A DNA stretch of 64,000 nucleotides from JAJEFO01 sp022819605 (GTDB lineage: Bacteria; Pseudomonadota; Alphaproteobacteria; Rhodobacterales; Rhodobacteraceae): contig OZ244901.1 of NCBI GenBank assembly GCA_965221545.1, positions 930,001 to 994,000 on the forward strand, written 5' to 3'. Shown here in pieces: positions 26,780-35,094 of the stretch. A program made the position numbers and the translations under genes. The notes below the pieces were generated by a model. It was not told the origin of the DNA. It did no database searches and was given only the letters and a program-made list of their open reading frames with translations. Position 1 is the stretch's first letter, and each line of letters begins with the position of its first letter.

Positions 26780-28329
26780 TGCCCGACCCTTTCACGCTTT
26801 CGGTCATCCAGGCGGGCCTGGAGAACGCGGCGGAAGAGATGTTTGCCGTGCTTCGCAAGACGGCGATGAGCCCGATCATCTACGAAGTGCTGGATGTCGG
26901 CACGGGCGTGACGGATGCCGCCGGCAATCTTGTCAGTTCGGGGGCGGGTATTCCAACCTTTGTCGGCGTGCTGGACAAGGCCGTGAAGGTTTTGGTCGCA
27001 AGGCATGGCGATGCAATCGAGGAAGGCGATGTCTTCGTCACCAACGATCCGAACTACGGCGGCGTGACGCATCTGAGCGACGTTGTGATCGCCAAGCCGG
27101 TGTTTTTTGGGGGTGCGCGCGTTGCCTGGTCGGCCTCGATTGCCCATTGGGGCGACATCGGCGGCAAGGTGCCCGGATCGATGGCGACTGACGTATCCGA
27201 GATCTTCGCCGAAGGGCTGCGCCTGCCTGCGGTTCGGCTCTTCAAGCGCGGACAACCGGTTCAGGCAGTCTTCGACATCATCGAGACCAACTCGCGCCTG
27301 CCGGAATTCGTGCACGGCGATCTCTGGGCGCAGGTTGCCGCCAGCAACACGGCGGAGAGCCAGATCCTCGCGCTCTTCGCCAAGTTCGGGCGTGAGGCCG
27401 TCGAACAGGCGATCGCCGAGTCCTTCGAGACTGGGCGTGCCCGTGCGCTTGCCGGCCTGCGCGCGCTTCCCAAGGGGCGATTCGAGGTCGAGGAGGAGCA
27501 GGACGACGGCGCATTCTGGCGTGCAGCCATCTTGATCACCGACGATCGCTTCACGGTCGACCTTCGCGGCAATCCTTCCGAGCTCGCCGCGCCTTACAAC
27601 ACCAGCCGGGATGGCGCGGTCATCTCGTCCCAGATGATCTTCAAGGCTCTCTGCGATCCGAATCGCTTTGCCAACGCGGGATCCTTTGCACTGCTCGACG
27701 TCATTACCGAAGAAGGCACCATTTTCCATGCCGGACCGACTGCACCGCAGGGCTACTATTTCGAAACCCGGATCCGGCTCTTCGACCTGCTCTGCCAGTG
27801 CATGGCGAAGGCCATGCCCGGCAAGCTGCCCTCCGGGTCGTTTTCCTCGATCTTCGGCACCGTCATCGCTGGTCGGCATCCTGACACCGGGCGACGCTAC
27901 ACGATGGTTGAACCGCAGATGGGGGGCTGGGGCGCAACCCGGGAGCGTGGGGGCATGGACGCGATGTTCTCGATCAGCCACGGCGACACGTTCAACTGCC
28001 CGGTCGAGGTTGCCGAGGCGCGGTACGGCCTGACGGTCGTGCAGAAGGCGCTGGGCGAACGGCAGCGCACTGAGGGCATTCATGCCGGTGGACGCGGCGT
28101 GACGCTCGAATACGAGCTCAGGGGACCGGCGAGCCTCTCGGTTGGCTACACCCGGGCCAGGATACCGGTCTGGTCGGTGCCGGGTTTGCCGCCGGGCGGA
28201 CGGAATTCCATGCACATCCTGCGGGCTTCGGGCGAACGCGAACACCATCGCTTCGTCAGCGGCGCGGTGCTCGATGTGGGCGACCGAGTCCTTGTCGAGA
28301 CCGCCTCGGGCGGGAATGCGCCGGCCTGA
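26779..28329 (+). CDS. hyuB: Hydantoinase/oxoprolinase subunit B (copy 2)
   Basis: Second HyuB, 516 aa, with the same block order as copy 1: NAAEEMFAVLRKTAMSPIIY-type N-terminus, VFVTNDPNYGGVTHLSDVVI, and MVEPQMGGWGATRERGG. It is about 37 residues shorter and lacks the GGGYGDP block; the end reads VETASGGNAPA. By eye it is a clear but divergent paralogue of copy 1, so the pair is not a recent duplication. With a single HyuA in the operon, either both B subunits share it or copy 2 has another role. It is the last gene of the operon. Confidence 0.9.
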   Translation: MPDPFTLSVIQAGLENAAEEMFAVLRKTAMSPIIYEVLDVGTGVTDAAGNLVSSGAGIPTFVGVLDKAVKVLVARHGDAIEEGDVFVTNDPNYGGVTHLSDVVIAKPVFFGGARVAWSASIAHWGDIGGKVPGSMATDVSEIFAEGLRLPAVRLFKRGQPVQAVFDIIETNSRLPEFVHGDLWAQVAASNTAESQILALFAKFGREAVEQAIAESFETGRARALAGLRALPKGRFEVEEEQDDGAFWRAAILITDDRFTVDLRGNPSELAAPYNTSRDGAVISSQMIFKALCDPNRFANAGSFALLDVITEEGTIFHAGPTAPQGYYFETRIRLFDLLCQCMAKAMPGKLPSGSFSSIFGTVIAGRHPDTGRRYTMVEPQMGGWGATRERGGMDAMFSISHGDTFNCPVEVAEARYGLTVVQKALGERQRTEGIHAGGRGVTLEYELRGPASLSVGYTRARIPVWSVPGLPPGGRNSMHILRASGEREHHRFVSGAVLDVGDRVLVETASGGNAPA

Positions 28330-28542
28330 AATCAGGAGGACGACATCGTCGGTCAAGGCACGAGCACACACTTGCGTCTTCCTGGCCCATCGTTCCGAGG
28401 TTCGCGAGAGACCTCCGGAATGTTGCAAGGATCTGCCAGCTGACCTGTTCCTGTCGCAGAATCCGAACCTGAGAGTCTTCAGATCCTGTATCTGCTGCGT
28501 AGAGGCAACTCGCGTCGAGTGTTCCCGCTTTCCGAGGCTCGC

Positions 28543-29445
28543 CTACGTGGCGGCATATTCCAGGTAGGCTTCGCGCAGCTTGGAGGAAATCGGCCCCATG
28601 ACCGAGGGCAGGGGACGGCCATCCACCATGCGAACAGGCGTCAATCCGCCGAACGTGCCGGTCACGAACGCTTCGTCCGCATCGTAGACCTGGGCAAGGG
28701 TGAAGTCCGTCTGCTCGCAGGGGATGCCGTGAGTGTCGCAAAGCTCGATGATGTTGGCGCGCGTGATTCCGTTGAAGCAGTTGGCACCGGTCGATGTCAG
28801 CACTCGCCCTTTTCTTACGGCGAAGAAGTTGGTTGCATTGCAGGTCGCGACAAATCCCCTGTCGTCAAGCATCAGTGCCTCGTCGGCTCCCGCCTTGATC
28901 GCCTGATTGAGTGCCATGATGTAGTTGAGACGCGAATGCGTGTTGAGCGTCATGTCGAACATGTCCGCCCGGCAGGTGCGAATTGCGGACGTGAACAGCG
29001 AAAGGCCAGACTTCAGGATTTTCGGATCCGGTTCCTTGTATTCGGCGACGATGGCGACTGTCGGTCCCGACACCGTGTTGCGGGGATCCTGGTTCGGGGA
29101 CTTCTTCAGGCCGCGCGTGATCATCAGCCGGACATGGACGCCGGACTGGCCTGTCATTCCGTTCCGTTCAAGCGTTGCTTCGAGAGCGGAACGCACGTCA
29201 TCGCGGGTCATTCCAATGTCGATGTCGACCGCTCTCGCGCTCATGAACAGGCGGTCCAGATGGCGGTCCATGAATGCAAGCCGTCCGCCATGCATCCGGA
29301 ACCCTTCCCAGACGCCGTCGCCCAGGACCCAGCCAGCGTCAAAGATCGAGACCAATGCCTTTTCGCGGGGCACGAATTCGCCGTTGAGATAAATTTCTGC
29401 TGTCTCGTTCCTTGGGTCGGCAGCGAAGTCCTGGCTTCCGGCCAT
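28543..29445 (-). CDS. Class IV aminotransferase family protein lacking the expected lysine
   Basis: A 300-aa member of the branched-chain/D-amino acid aminotransferase fold. The N-terminal block YLNGEFVPREKALVSIFDAG and the C-terminal PLP-phosphate region GFVATCNATNFFAVRKG and TGTFGGLTPVRMVDG are normal. I chose ATG 29445 because AAGGA precedes it; the ATG at 29484 has no such site. The segment that should carry the Schiff-base lysine reads NTHSRLNYIMALNQAIKAG, with Arg172 (codon 28930-28932) and no lysine until 12 residues later. Either the protein is not a PLP transaminase or a substitution has inactivated it. It is a single gene facing the HyuB operon. Confidence 0.82.
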   Translation of the reverse strand: MAGSQDFAADPRNETAEIYLNGEFVPREKALVSIFDAGWVLGDGVWEGFRMHGGRLAFMDRHLDRLFMSARAVDIDIGMTRDDVRSALEATLERNGMTGQSGVHVRLMITRGLKKSPNQDPRNTVSGPTVAIVAEYKEPDPKILKSGLSLFTSAIRTCRADMFDMTLNTHSRLNYIMALNQAIKAGADEALMLDDRGFVATCNATNFFAVRKGRVLTSTGANCFNGITRANIIELCDTHGIPCEQTDFTLAQVYDADEAFVTGTFGGLTPVRMVDGRPLPSVMGPISSKLREAYLEYAAT

Positions 29446-29954
29446 GACGGGATCCTTCCTGTGGCTGTCGGGAGTTCTTCGCATATGTCCGGGGTCCTGG
29501 GCAATCCGGGAGGCGGTCGCCGATGAGCCAGTTCTCGACTTGAGCGGATCTTACGCAATGTCATTCGTCGCCTGCCAATCAGCAGAGGCAGGCTGAAGGC
29601 GTCTTGGGCAACCGATTCAGTCGAAGGTGATCGGAAGGCCGCATGCAAGATGCCTGAACGTCCTGCAGTGTGCAGAGGTTGCTGCGGCCGGTCTCATCCC
29701 ATGTAGACGCTGCGGCCAAGTGAACCCCGCCGGCCCATAGCCGGATTTGCTTGACCTGCCTTGAGGCGAGCAGTTGACGTTGTCGCAGGATAGTGAAGTG
29801 CTGAATTCGGCGATTCCCGTAAGCATCTCGCCACTGTTCTTTCAATTGGACGGCGATATTTTTTCAATTGGCCGATAAATTTCTTTCAATTGGCCGAATG
29901 GTTGGTTGCTGATGGACGCAGGGAGCACTGGGCTTGGCTGACGCCGAAGGAGCG
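29446..29954 (+). other. Gene-free stretch containing tandem repeats
   Basis: About 500 bp between the aminotransferase gene and an IS1634 remnant. A minus-strand frame of 88 codons (29579-29845) has no recognizable domain. The right part holds three 22-bp-period repeats, described separately. It looks like insertion-sequence debris. Confidence 0.5.
29841..29893 (+). repeat. Three TTCAATTGG repeats at a 22-bp period
   Basis: TTCAATTGG occurs at 29841-29849, 29863-29871 and 29885-29893, spaced exactly 22 bp apart; the last two share the longer core TTCAATTGGCCGA. Multiple short repeats with a fixed spacing are characteristic of IS21-family ends. That identification is an inference; no istA/istB genes are present. 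Confidence 0.6.
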
Positions 29955-30536
29955 GATCATGCACCTCACTTACGGGCTTCTGTGCGCTGCGCCGCGGACG
30001 GTTGCCCGATGGCGGTGGAGGTGTTCGCCGGCAACGCCGGGGACCCGTCCATGGTGGCAGGCCAGGTGGACAAGGTCCGTAAGCGCTTCGGCATCGAGCA
30101 CGTCGCGCTGGTGGGCGGCAGGGGGATGCTCACGACGGCGCGGATCCGCAAGGACCTCGAGCCGGCGGGGGCTCGACTGGATCTCGGCCTTGAGGACAGC
30201 GGACATCCGCAGGCTGCGGAAGGCCGCCGCCTGGCTCTGCTGCTGTTCGAGAACGACGACCGGGAGGGCGCCCGGGCGCAGCGGAGCTCGCCGATGGAGA
30301 AGGCCGAGGTCTCGGAGAGCGCCAAGGCAAAGGCGGAAACCAGACGCTCCTCCGACGGTCTGCCGGTCCACAGCTTCACGACGCTTCTTTCCGACCTGGC
30401 CACGCTGGCGCTGAACGAGGTGACGCTGCCGGGCAGTCCGGACCATGCATTCCCGCTGATGGCGAAGCCGACCGAGCTGCGGAGCAGCGCGTTCGAACTG
30501 CTGGACATCGACCCTGCCAAGGATGTTGCCATGTAA
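29955..30536 (+). pseudogene. IS1634-type transposase remnant (C-terminal part)
   Basis: Starts with LTYGLLCAA, matching residue ~209 onward of the copy at 62917. A 5-bp tandem duplication (TGCGC) near 29984 shifts the frame; the new frame then reads AVEVFAGNAGDPSMVAGQVD. An extra G near 30168 shifts it again before LDWISALRTADIRRL. The middle is deleted, and the C-terminal domain resumes (GLPVHSFTTLLSDLATLALN, ELLDIDPAKDVAM), ending with TAA at 30534-30536. The remnant begins almost where the fragment at 2980-3339 stops, 26.6 kb away. Confidence 0.85.
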
Positions 30537-30750
30537 GTGACAGGTTGAATCCACCGGATTCCACCCTTGGCCCCTTTGTTTGCGAGGGATTCCTGTTTGA
30601 ACCCAAAATGAAGATCCGTTTAACGGTCGTACGCAACGGAAATGTAGTTGCCAAGCCGGCACGGGTCGTTGCCGCGCTGCTGCAGGAAGGTGATGCTGCG
30701 AAACTGAATGAGTCGAATTGAAAGACAGTGCCAAGCTGCCGAACTTGATG

Positions 30751-32196
30751 TCAGCGCAAAGCTGGCATGTGGTTCCAAAGCGCGGTGCACACGGGAGGAA
30801 TTCGGGCCTCAATGGCCTGCATCGCATCGACGATCAAATCCTCGCGCCACCTGCGACCCGCGATTTGCACGCCGATCGGTTGTTGGCCTTCGGGGAGATT
30901 CGCGACATGGGTGGGCAGGTTGCCAGCTGGCAAACCGGTGAAATTCATGATGAACGACCAGTGCGCGCGGCCTAGCGTGTCGCGCACGCCTTCGGGGCCT
31001 TCCGCGTCGCGGCCAGCACTGAAATAGGGTTTCAGAAAGAAGGGCGTCAAGACCAGGGGGTAGTCCTCTAGGAACAACGACCAAGCACGCGCATAGTGGG
31101 TTCGCTTTGCCAGCATGCGGAGTTCTTCAGTGCCCTCAAAGGGTGGAAATTGACGGTAATACTCGTCAAAGATCGAATTCAACTCATCTGATCCATATGC
31201 ACGGATGTCTGGGCCCATGAGCGCCTTCACTTCCCCCAACAATGCGCGAAATCCGACCTCTCCGGTTTCTCGCGCCAGCGGAGGGTCCACGGCCTCAACG
31301 GCATAGCCTGCATCCGACAGGGCCGAAGCGGCCATTTCAAGCGCGGAGGCGACATCCGGATGCAGTCCAAAGCCGAAGTCTTCGCGTGTCACCGCCACGC
31401 GGATCGGTTGCCGCAGCGGAGTGCCACGCCAAGGGAGAGGGACATGGAACGGGTCGCGAGGATCTGGAGCAATCAGCGCTGGCATCGACAAATGCAGGTC
31501 AGCGGCATTGCGCGAAAGCAGCCCTTGCACGGCCATGGATCGCGCAAGCAGCCCGCTCTCGGCCGTTTGGCTTGGGTTCCAGGAGGGTACCCGACCCAGG
31601 CCCGGCTTGACGGTAACCGCGCCGTTCGCTGATGCAGGAAACCGCAGTGAGCCCCCGATATCGTTCCCATGGGCCAGGGCGCCGATCCCGGCCATGACGG
31701 CGGAACCTGCTCCTCCGGACGATCCGCCTGCCGAGAGATGCCGCCCCCAAGGATTACAGGTCCTGCCAAAGAGCGGATTGTCCGTATCGGCACGGAAGGA
31801 AAACTCCGGTGTGTTGGTCCGGCCGATGATGACGGCACCGGCGGCCCTCAAGTTACGCACGACAGGTGCATCATCTGGAGCGATCAGGTCCTTGAATGCG
31901 ACAACTCCATGGCTCGTCGCATGGCCCTTCTGGTCCGTGTTGACTTTGATTGTAACGGGAACCCCATGCAGCGGCCCTTTCGGGGCAGCGCGCGCATCGA
32001 GCGCTCTGGCTGCGGCGCGCGCTTCGTCATCGAGGCTCTCGACCACCGCATTCAGCGACCGGTTGGCAGTCGCCATACGTTCGAGAGCGGCCTCGGTGAC
32101 CTCTAGGGCCGAGAGTTGGCCGTTATGCGTGGCATCCGCGATCTGGGCCGCGGTCCATTGCCAGAGCGGCATATCGTCCTTCACAACATCGCCCAT
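30751..32196 (-). CDS. Amidase (amidase signature family)
   Basis: Ser-cisSer-Lys hydrolase of 481 aa. The catalytic Lys is in PVTIKVNTD (about residue 84), the cis-Ser and nucleophile are in SAGGSSGGAGSAV and GNDIGGSLRFPA. The full signature region and C-terminal GLPAGNLPTHVANLP with PIGVQIAGRRWRED are present and the length is normal. It hydrolyses a carboxylic amide of unknown identity. The start ATG 32196 lies in front of a hydrophobic-free N-terminus, so it is cytoplasmic. It is a lone gene between IS debris and a truncated aminotransferase copy. Confidence 0.93.
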   Translation of the reverse strand: MGDVVKDDMPLWQWTAAQIADATHNGQLSALEVTEAALERMATANRSLNAVVESLDDEARAAARALDARAAPKGPLHGVPVTIKVNTDQKGHATSHGVVAFKDLIAPDDAPVVRNLRAAGAVIIGRTNTPEFSFRADTDNPLFGRTCNPWGRHLSAGGSSGGAGSAVMAGIGALAHGNDIGGSLRFPASANGAVTVKPGLGRVPSWNPSQTAESGLLARSMAVQGLLSRNAADLHLSMPALIAPDPRDPFHVPLPWRGTPLRQPIRVAVTREDFGFGLHPDVASALEMAASALSDAGYAVEAVDPPLARETGEVGFRALLGEVKALMGPDIRAYGSDELNSIFDEYYRQFPPFEGTEELRMLAKRTHYARAWSLFLEDYPLVLTPFFLKPYFSAGRDAEGPEGVRDTLGRAHWSFIMNFTGLPAGNLPTHVANLPEGQQPIGVQIAGRRWREDLIVDAMQAIEARIPPVCTALWNHMPALR

Positions 32197-32381
32197 TCGC
32201 CGAACTGATTGATCAAGGTCGAGTCACTCTCGTCAAGGAGAGGCCAAACCAGTCTGTTTCCATGCTGACTGTACAGAGCAGCGCAATCAAGCGGCAGGGT
32301 CCGTCTCAAGGGAAGCACCGCCTCCGCCCGTACGCCTCGACTTTCCCGAGCAGTCATCTCATCCAGAGAATTGCAGCAGTT

Positions 32382-32818
32382 TCAGGTCGCCGCGAAGCCC
32401 GCGTCGAGCGCTGCGGGAATGGTTTGCACGTCTTCCGATGTCAGTGCCATTGGAGGAGACATCAACAGGTTTGGTCCGGTCGCCCGAACCATCGCGCCTT
32501 TTTCGCAAGCCAAATTCTGCACCCGGAACGGCAGGACCATGTCTGCTGCCTTGGTCGCTCGATCTGACACGCATTCGATGGCAAGCATCAGCCCGTGACC
32601 GCCCCGTACGTTACCAATCTGTTCATGACTTTCCTTGATGGTGCACAGGCCATCAAAGAGTTCGGTTCCCCGCGCTGCCGCGTTTTCGATCACGTTGAGA
32701 CACCTGCTTTCGGCCGGGCAGGTCAGCACTGCGGCCGCTCTGACCGGGTGGCCCGAATGGGTGTAGCCATGGCCGATGAAGACGTTGGGTGACTCTTCGT
32801 TCTCGAAGACGTCTGCCT
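32382..32818 (-). pseudogene. Truncated copy of the class III aminotransferase 3' end
   Basis: This 437-bp stretch matches 35095-35532, the 3' end of the intact aminotransferase, at roughly 85% identity by eye and in the same orientation. The translation keeps NVIENAAARGTELFDGLC, LMLAIECVSDRATKAAD and LTSEDVQTIPAALDAGF and ends at the equivalent stop. Similarity ends abruptly at about 32818 inside the block for NVFIGHGYTHSGHPV. The 5' two-thirds of the gene, including the PLP lysine, is absent. The truncated copy and the intact gene bracket hipBA. Confidence 0.88.
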
Positions 32819-33295
32819 ATTCTGCCTGAGTTAGCCAAGGCCAAGACAGAGTACTTTCGCGGACTTGGGGATGCGCGTCTCCCTCGGAAGCCATGCAGGC
32901 ACGGTCCGAGAGGCTGCTTGATGCGATCGCGATCAACGGAGAGGGTCGGATTCCAGGAACCGGACTATCTGGTGACCATCGCCCCCGATGCCGAGACCTG
33001 TTCGGCAGTCATCCTCCGCATCGAGATGCCAGTCATCGGGGACGGACTGCACCACAATGGCTGAAACGCTTATTCCTCCTGCCATGACCGCAGCTCAACG
33101 TCTCGGCACTGTCTGCGCGTGCCGGGTGCAGGATCGTCGAATGTCCATGTCGTCGCTACGATCGGCCTGCGATGGCAAGCTCCAATAGAAAAGGTGAACG
33201 ACGGCCCAGAGATCAAGGCCAGAAGGAACCCGGGTGCCCTGCATGCCGTGCGATGCTTCTGCTCCCCACAGCTTTCAAGTGCATTGGCCACGAGA
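32819..33295 (-). other. Gene-free stretch next to hipA
   Basis: About 480 bp with no recognizable gene in either strand. It lies between the broken end of the aminotransferase copy and the hipA stop. I see no inverted repeat that would mark an insertion-sequence end. Confidence 0.45.
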
Positions 33296-34609
33296 CTAAG
33301 TCGGCAGAACGAGGTGGTCGATGCGAGTGGTGATGGCCACTTTCACGGATTGCTGGATGAATTCGGGAAAATCGGCAGGCAGGCTCGATTCCGCTTGCGC
33401 AATCGCAGATCTGGCGGAATCTGAGATTTCCTCGATTGCCGATCTTGCGAGAGACATTGGCAATCCGGTCCTCACGGCAGTCTGAATGAAGTGCCGGGCA
33501 CGGATCTTGTCGACCCGGTAGTGGCGTCTCTTGCCAGCCGACATGGCAAGTCTCATGTGTTTCCGATTGATCTGTTTCCGGTCGCGCATTGGTTGCGCCG
33601 TCAGCACGTCATAGAGCGGGGTCAGGCGGTAGCTTCCGCCAGGACCGAGGAAAATGCTGAAGTTCTTTGCGTGACCGTACGTTGCCCCAAGCAGCCAAAA
33701 CAGTATCTGGGCCTTGAAGAACATCCTTTGATCATCTTCCGGCGTGTCGCTGCCCTTGAGCAGATCGAGGATGTCCACCATGCCGGGGCCACCTTTGTTC
33801 TGGTACTTATTCGATGGCAGTACGGACAGCGCTTGGCAGCAGTCTTCCTGCGGCAGGCGCAAGAGCAGACCATCCACTGTCCACGTGCGGTCAAACCTCT
33901 CGATGACAAGCGCTTTGGTCTCCCCGAATGTCTCGATCTCCGCGGGATTCACCGGCAGGCCGAAGGCTTCGACGAGTTTCAGGCAATGGAATTCGTTCTC
34001 GACGCTGCTGGAAAGATCAATGCCATCGGGCAACTCTCCAACCTGTGTCTTGAGCAGGTGGGTGGTCGGCGTGTCTCCGTGCGGCCTGATCCATTTCCCG
34101 TCGTGCCGGAGCAGTGCAGTTTTTGGCTGTGTGCCAGTCACTGAAATGCGAAACTCGTCATTTCTGCTCAGTCCAAGAGGTGCTTGCGGCAAGCTGCGCA
34201 GGAGCTTGTCGATGGCGTCGTCGTCAACAACGTCGCCGCTGATCTCGCCGGTTGCGTTGGCGATTTCCTCGTCGCCAGTGATGAACTGAAGCGCGCCAAT
34301 GCAATCCCGTCCGATGGCGGCCAGCAAGCCATAGGCGTCGGTTCCACTTGCACCGACCGTTTCGGCAATGCGTCGGCGCAGCATATCGGAATCGGGCAAG
34401 AGATTCTCGAATGCGGCGACGACAGTCTCACCTCGAAAGCCGGATTCTTGTAGCGGCAAGGACAGCGAGACTGGCAGCGCATGTTCCCAAGCCAGCCAAT
34501 TTTCGTCGTACCTAAATGTGATCAGGCCTCCTGGTTCCTTGGCCAGGTGGCCGACAAGGCGCCCGTTCAGCAGGACGCGCAGCGGATCGTACTGGCGGCG
34601 GCGAGGCAT
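33296..34609 (-). CDS. hipA: HipA-family kinase toxin with altered catalytic residue
   Basis: HipA-like Ser/Thr kinase of 437 aa, the toxin half of a HipBA module. The N-terminal Couple_hipA domain (VLLNGRLVGHLAKEPGGLIT, PVSLSLPLQES) is followed by the HipA_C kinase (GDTPTTHLLKTQVGELPDG, ETKALVIERFDRT). The catalytic-loop block reads LLGATYGHAKNFSIFL: Tyr311 (codon 33677-33679) replaces the Asp that family members use as catalytic base (Asp309 in E. coli HipA). The Mg-binding Asp in RLTPLYDVLTAQP is kept. The start overlaps the hipB stop (TGATG). If the Tyr is real the protein is probably kinase-dead. Confidence 0.92.
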   Translation of the reverse strand: MPRRRQYDPLRVLLNGRLVGHLAKEPGGLITFRYDENWLAWEHALPVSLSLPLQESGFRGETVVAAFENLLPDSDMLRRRIAETVGASGTDAYGLLAAIGRDCIGALQFITGDEEIANATGEISGDVVDDDAIDKLLRSLPQAPLGLSRNDEFRISVTGTQPKTALLRHDGKWIRPHGDTPTTHLLKTQVGELPDGIDLSSSVENEFHCLKLVEAFGLPVNPAEIETFGETKALVIERFDRTWTVDGLLLRLPQEDCCQALSVLPSNKYQNKGGPGMVDILDLLKGSDTPEDDQRMFFKAQILFWLLGATYGHAKNFSIFLGPGGSYRLTPLYDVLTAQPMRDRKQINRKHMRLAMSAGKRRHYRVDKIRARHFIQTAVRTGLPMSLARSAIEEISDSARSAIAQAESSLPADFPEFIQQSVKVAITTRIDHLVLPT

Positions 34610-34860
34610 CAGAAGATGGCTTCTATGTCTTTTGCGCTGCCTTTCGTGCGGGGTCCGATCCTGAACTCGAGGTCGAGTGCGGCGAGAACCGCCAACGTGG
34701 TCTTCATCTTGGCAGCCGGGTTGCCTGTTTCGATCAGGGAAATCGTTTCTTGCCGCAAGCCGGCCTTCTCGCCGAGCTGCGTCTGGTTCAGACCCAGCGC
34801 TTGGCGGCGGCGTCGAACAATGTTCCCGAATTGCCGTGGAGTTCTGGCAAGCGTTGACAT
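34609..34860 (-). CDS. hipB: HipB-like XRE antitoxin
   Basis: DNA-binding antitoxin of 83 aa. Residues about 10-62 form an XRE helix-turn-helix: FGNIVRRRRQALGLNQTQLG then EKAGLRQETISLIETGNPAA. The C-terminal tail (SAKDIEAIF) is the flexible part that usually contacts HipA. I chose ATG 34860; the frame extends upstream through an AT-rich hydrophobic stretch that overlaps the operator, so that part is unlikely to be translated. It binds its own promoter in the family model, and two perfect inverted repeats lie just upstream. Confidence 0.9.
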   Translation of the reverse strand: MSTLARTPRQFGNIVRRRRQALGLNQTQLGEKAGLRQETISLIETGNPAAKMKTTLAVLAALDLEFRIGPRTKGSAKDIEAIF

Positions 34861-34867
34861 GGCCTCA

Positions 34868-34930
34868 GATATGCTCCAAAGCCGATAAATTGTCAATATG
34901 ACAAGTAGCTCATAAATCAAAATTATGAGC
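34868..34930 (-). promoter_or_regulatory. hipBA promoter and operator palindromes
   Basis: Read on the minus strand, TTGACA (34891-34896) is followed after 17 bp by CATATC (34868-34873), a good sigma-70-type pair. The -35 is embedded in a perfect inverted repeat, TTGTCA-ATA-TGACAA (34890-34904). A second perfect repeat, GCTCATAA-N7-TTATGAGC, lies at 34908-34930. This layout suits HipB autoregulation. Confidence 0.6.
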
Positions 34931-35094
34931 CAAATCCCATATCCTGAGCTTGCAGCATTGCCAGGGATCTTTGCTTCCAGTGCCTCTGTCCTGAGCAAAT
35001 GGCGCACGGAAGCGGCCACCGCGCTGCCTTGGACAGGTGGCGATCCCTTGCAGGTCCGGTCTAGGGCCGGTTATGCAGCGACTTGCAGCCTTGT

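Noticed and set aside
26674..28428. 584-codon minus-strand open frame
   Set aside because: Antisense shadow of HyuB copy 2 with no recognizable motif. The same applies to 23088-24425, 18109-19269, 20927-22189 and 25160-26599.
29841..29893. CRISPR array
   Set aside because: The repeat unit is only about 9-13 bp with a 22-bp period and three copies, with no cas genes; IS-end repeats fit better.
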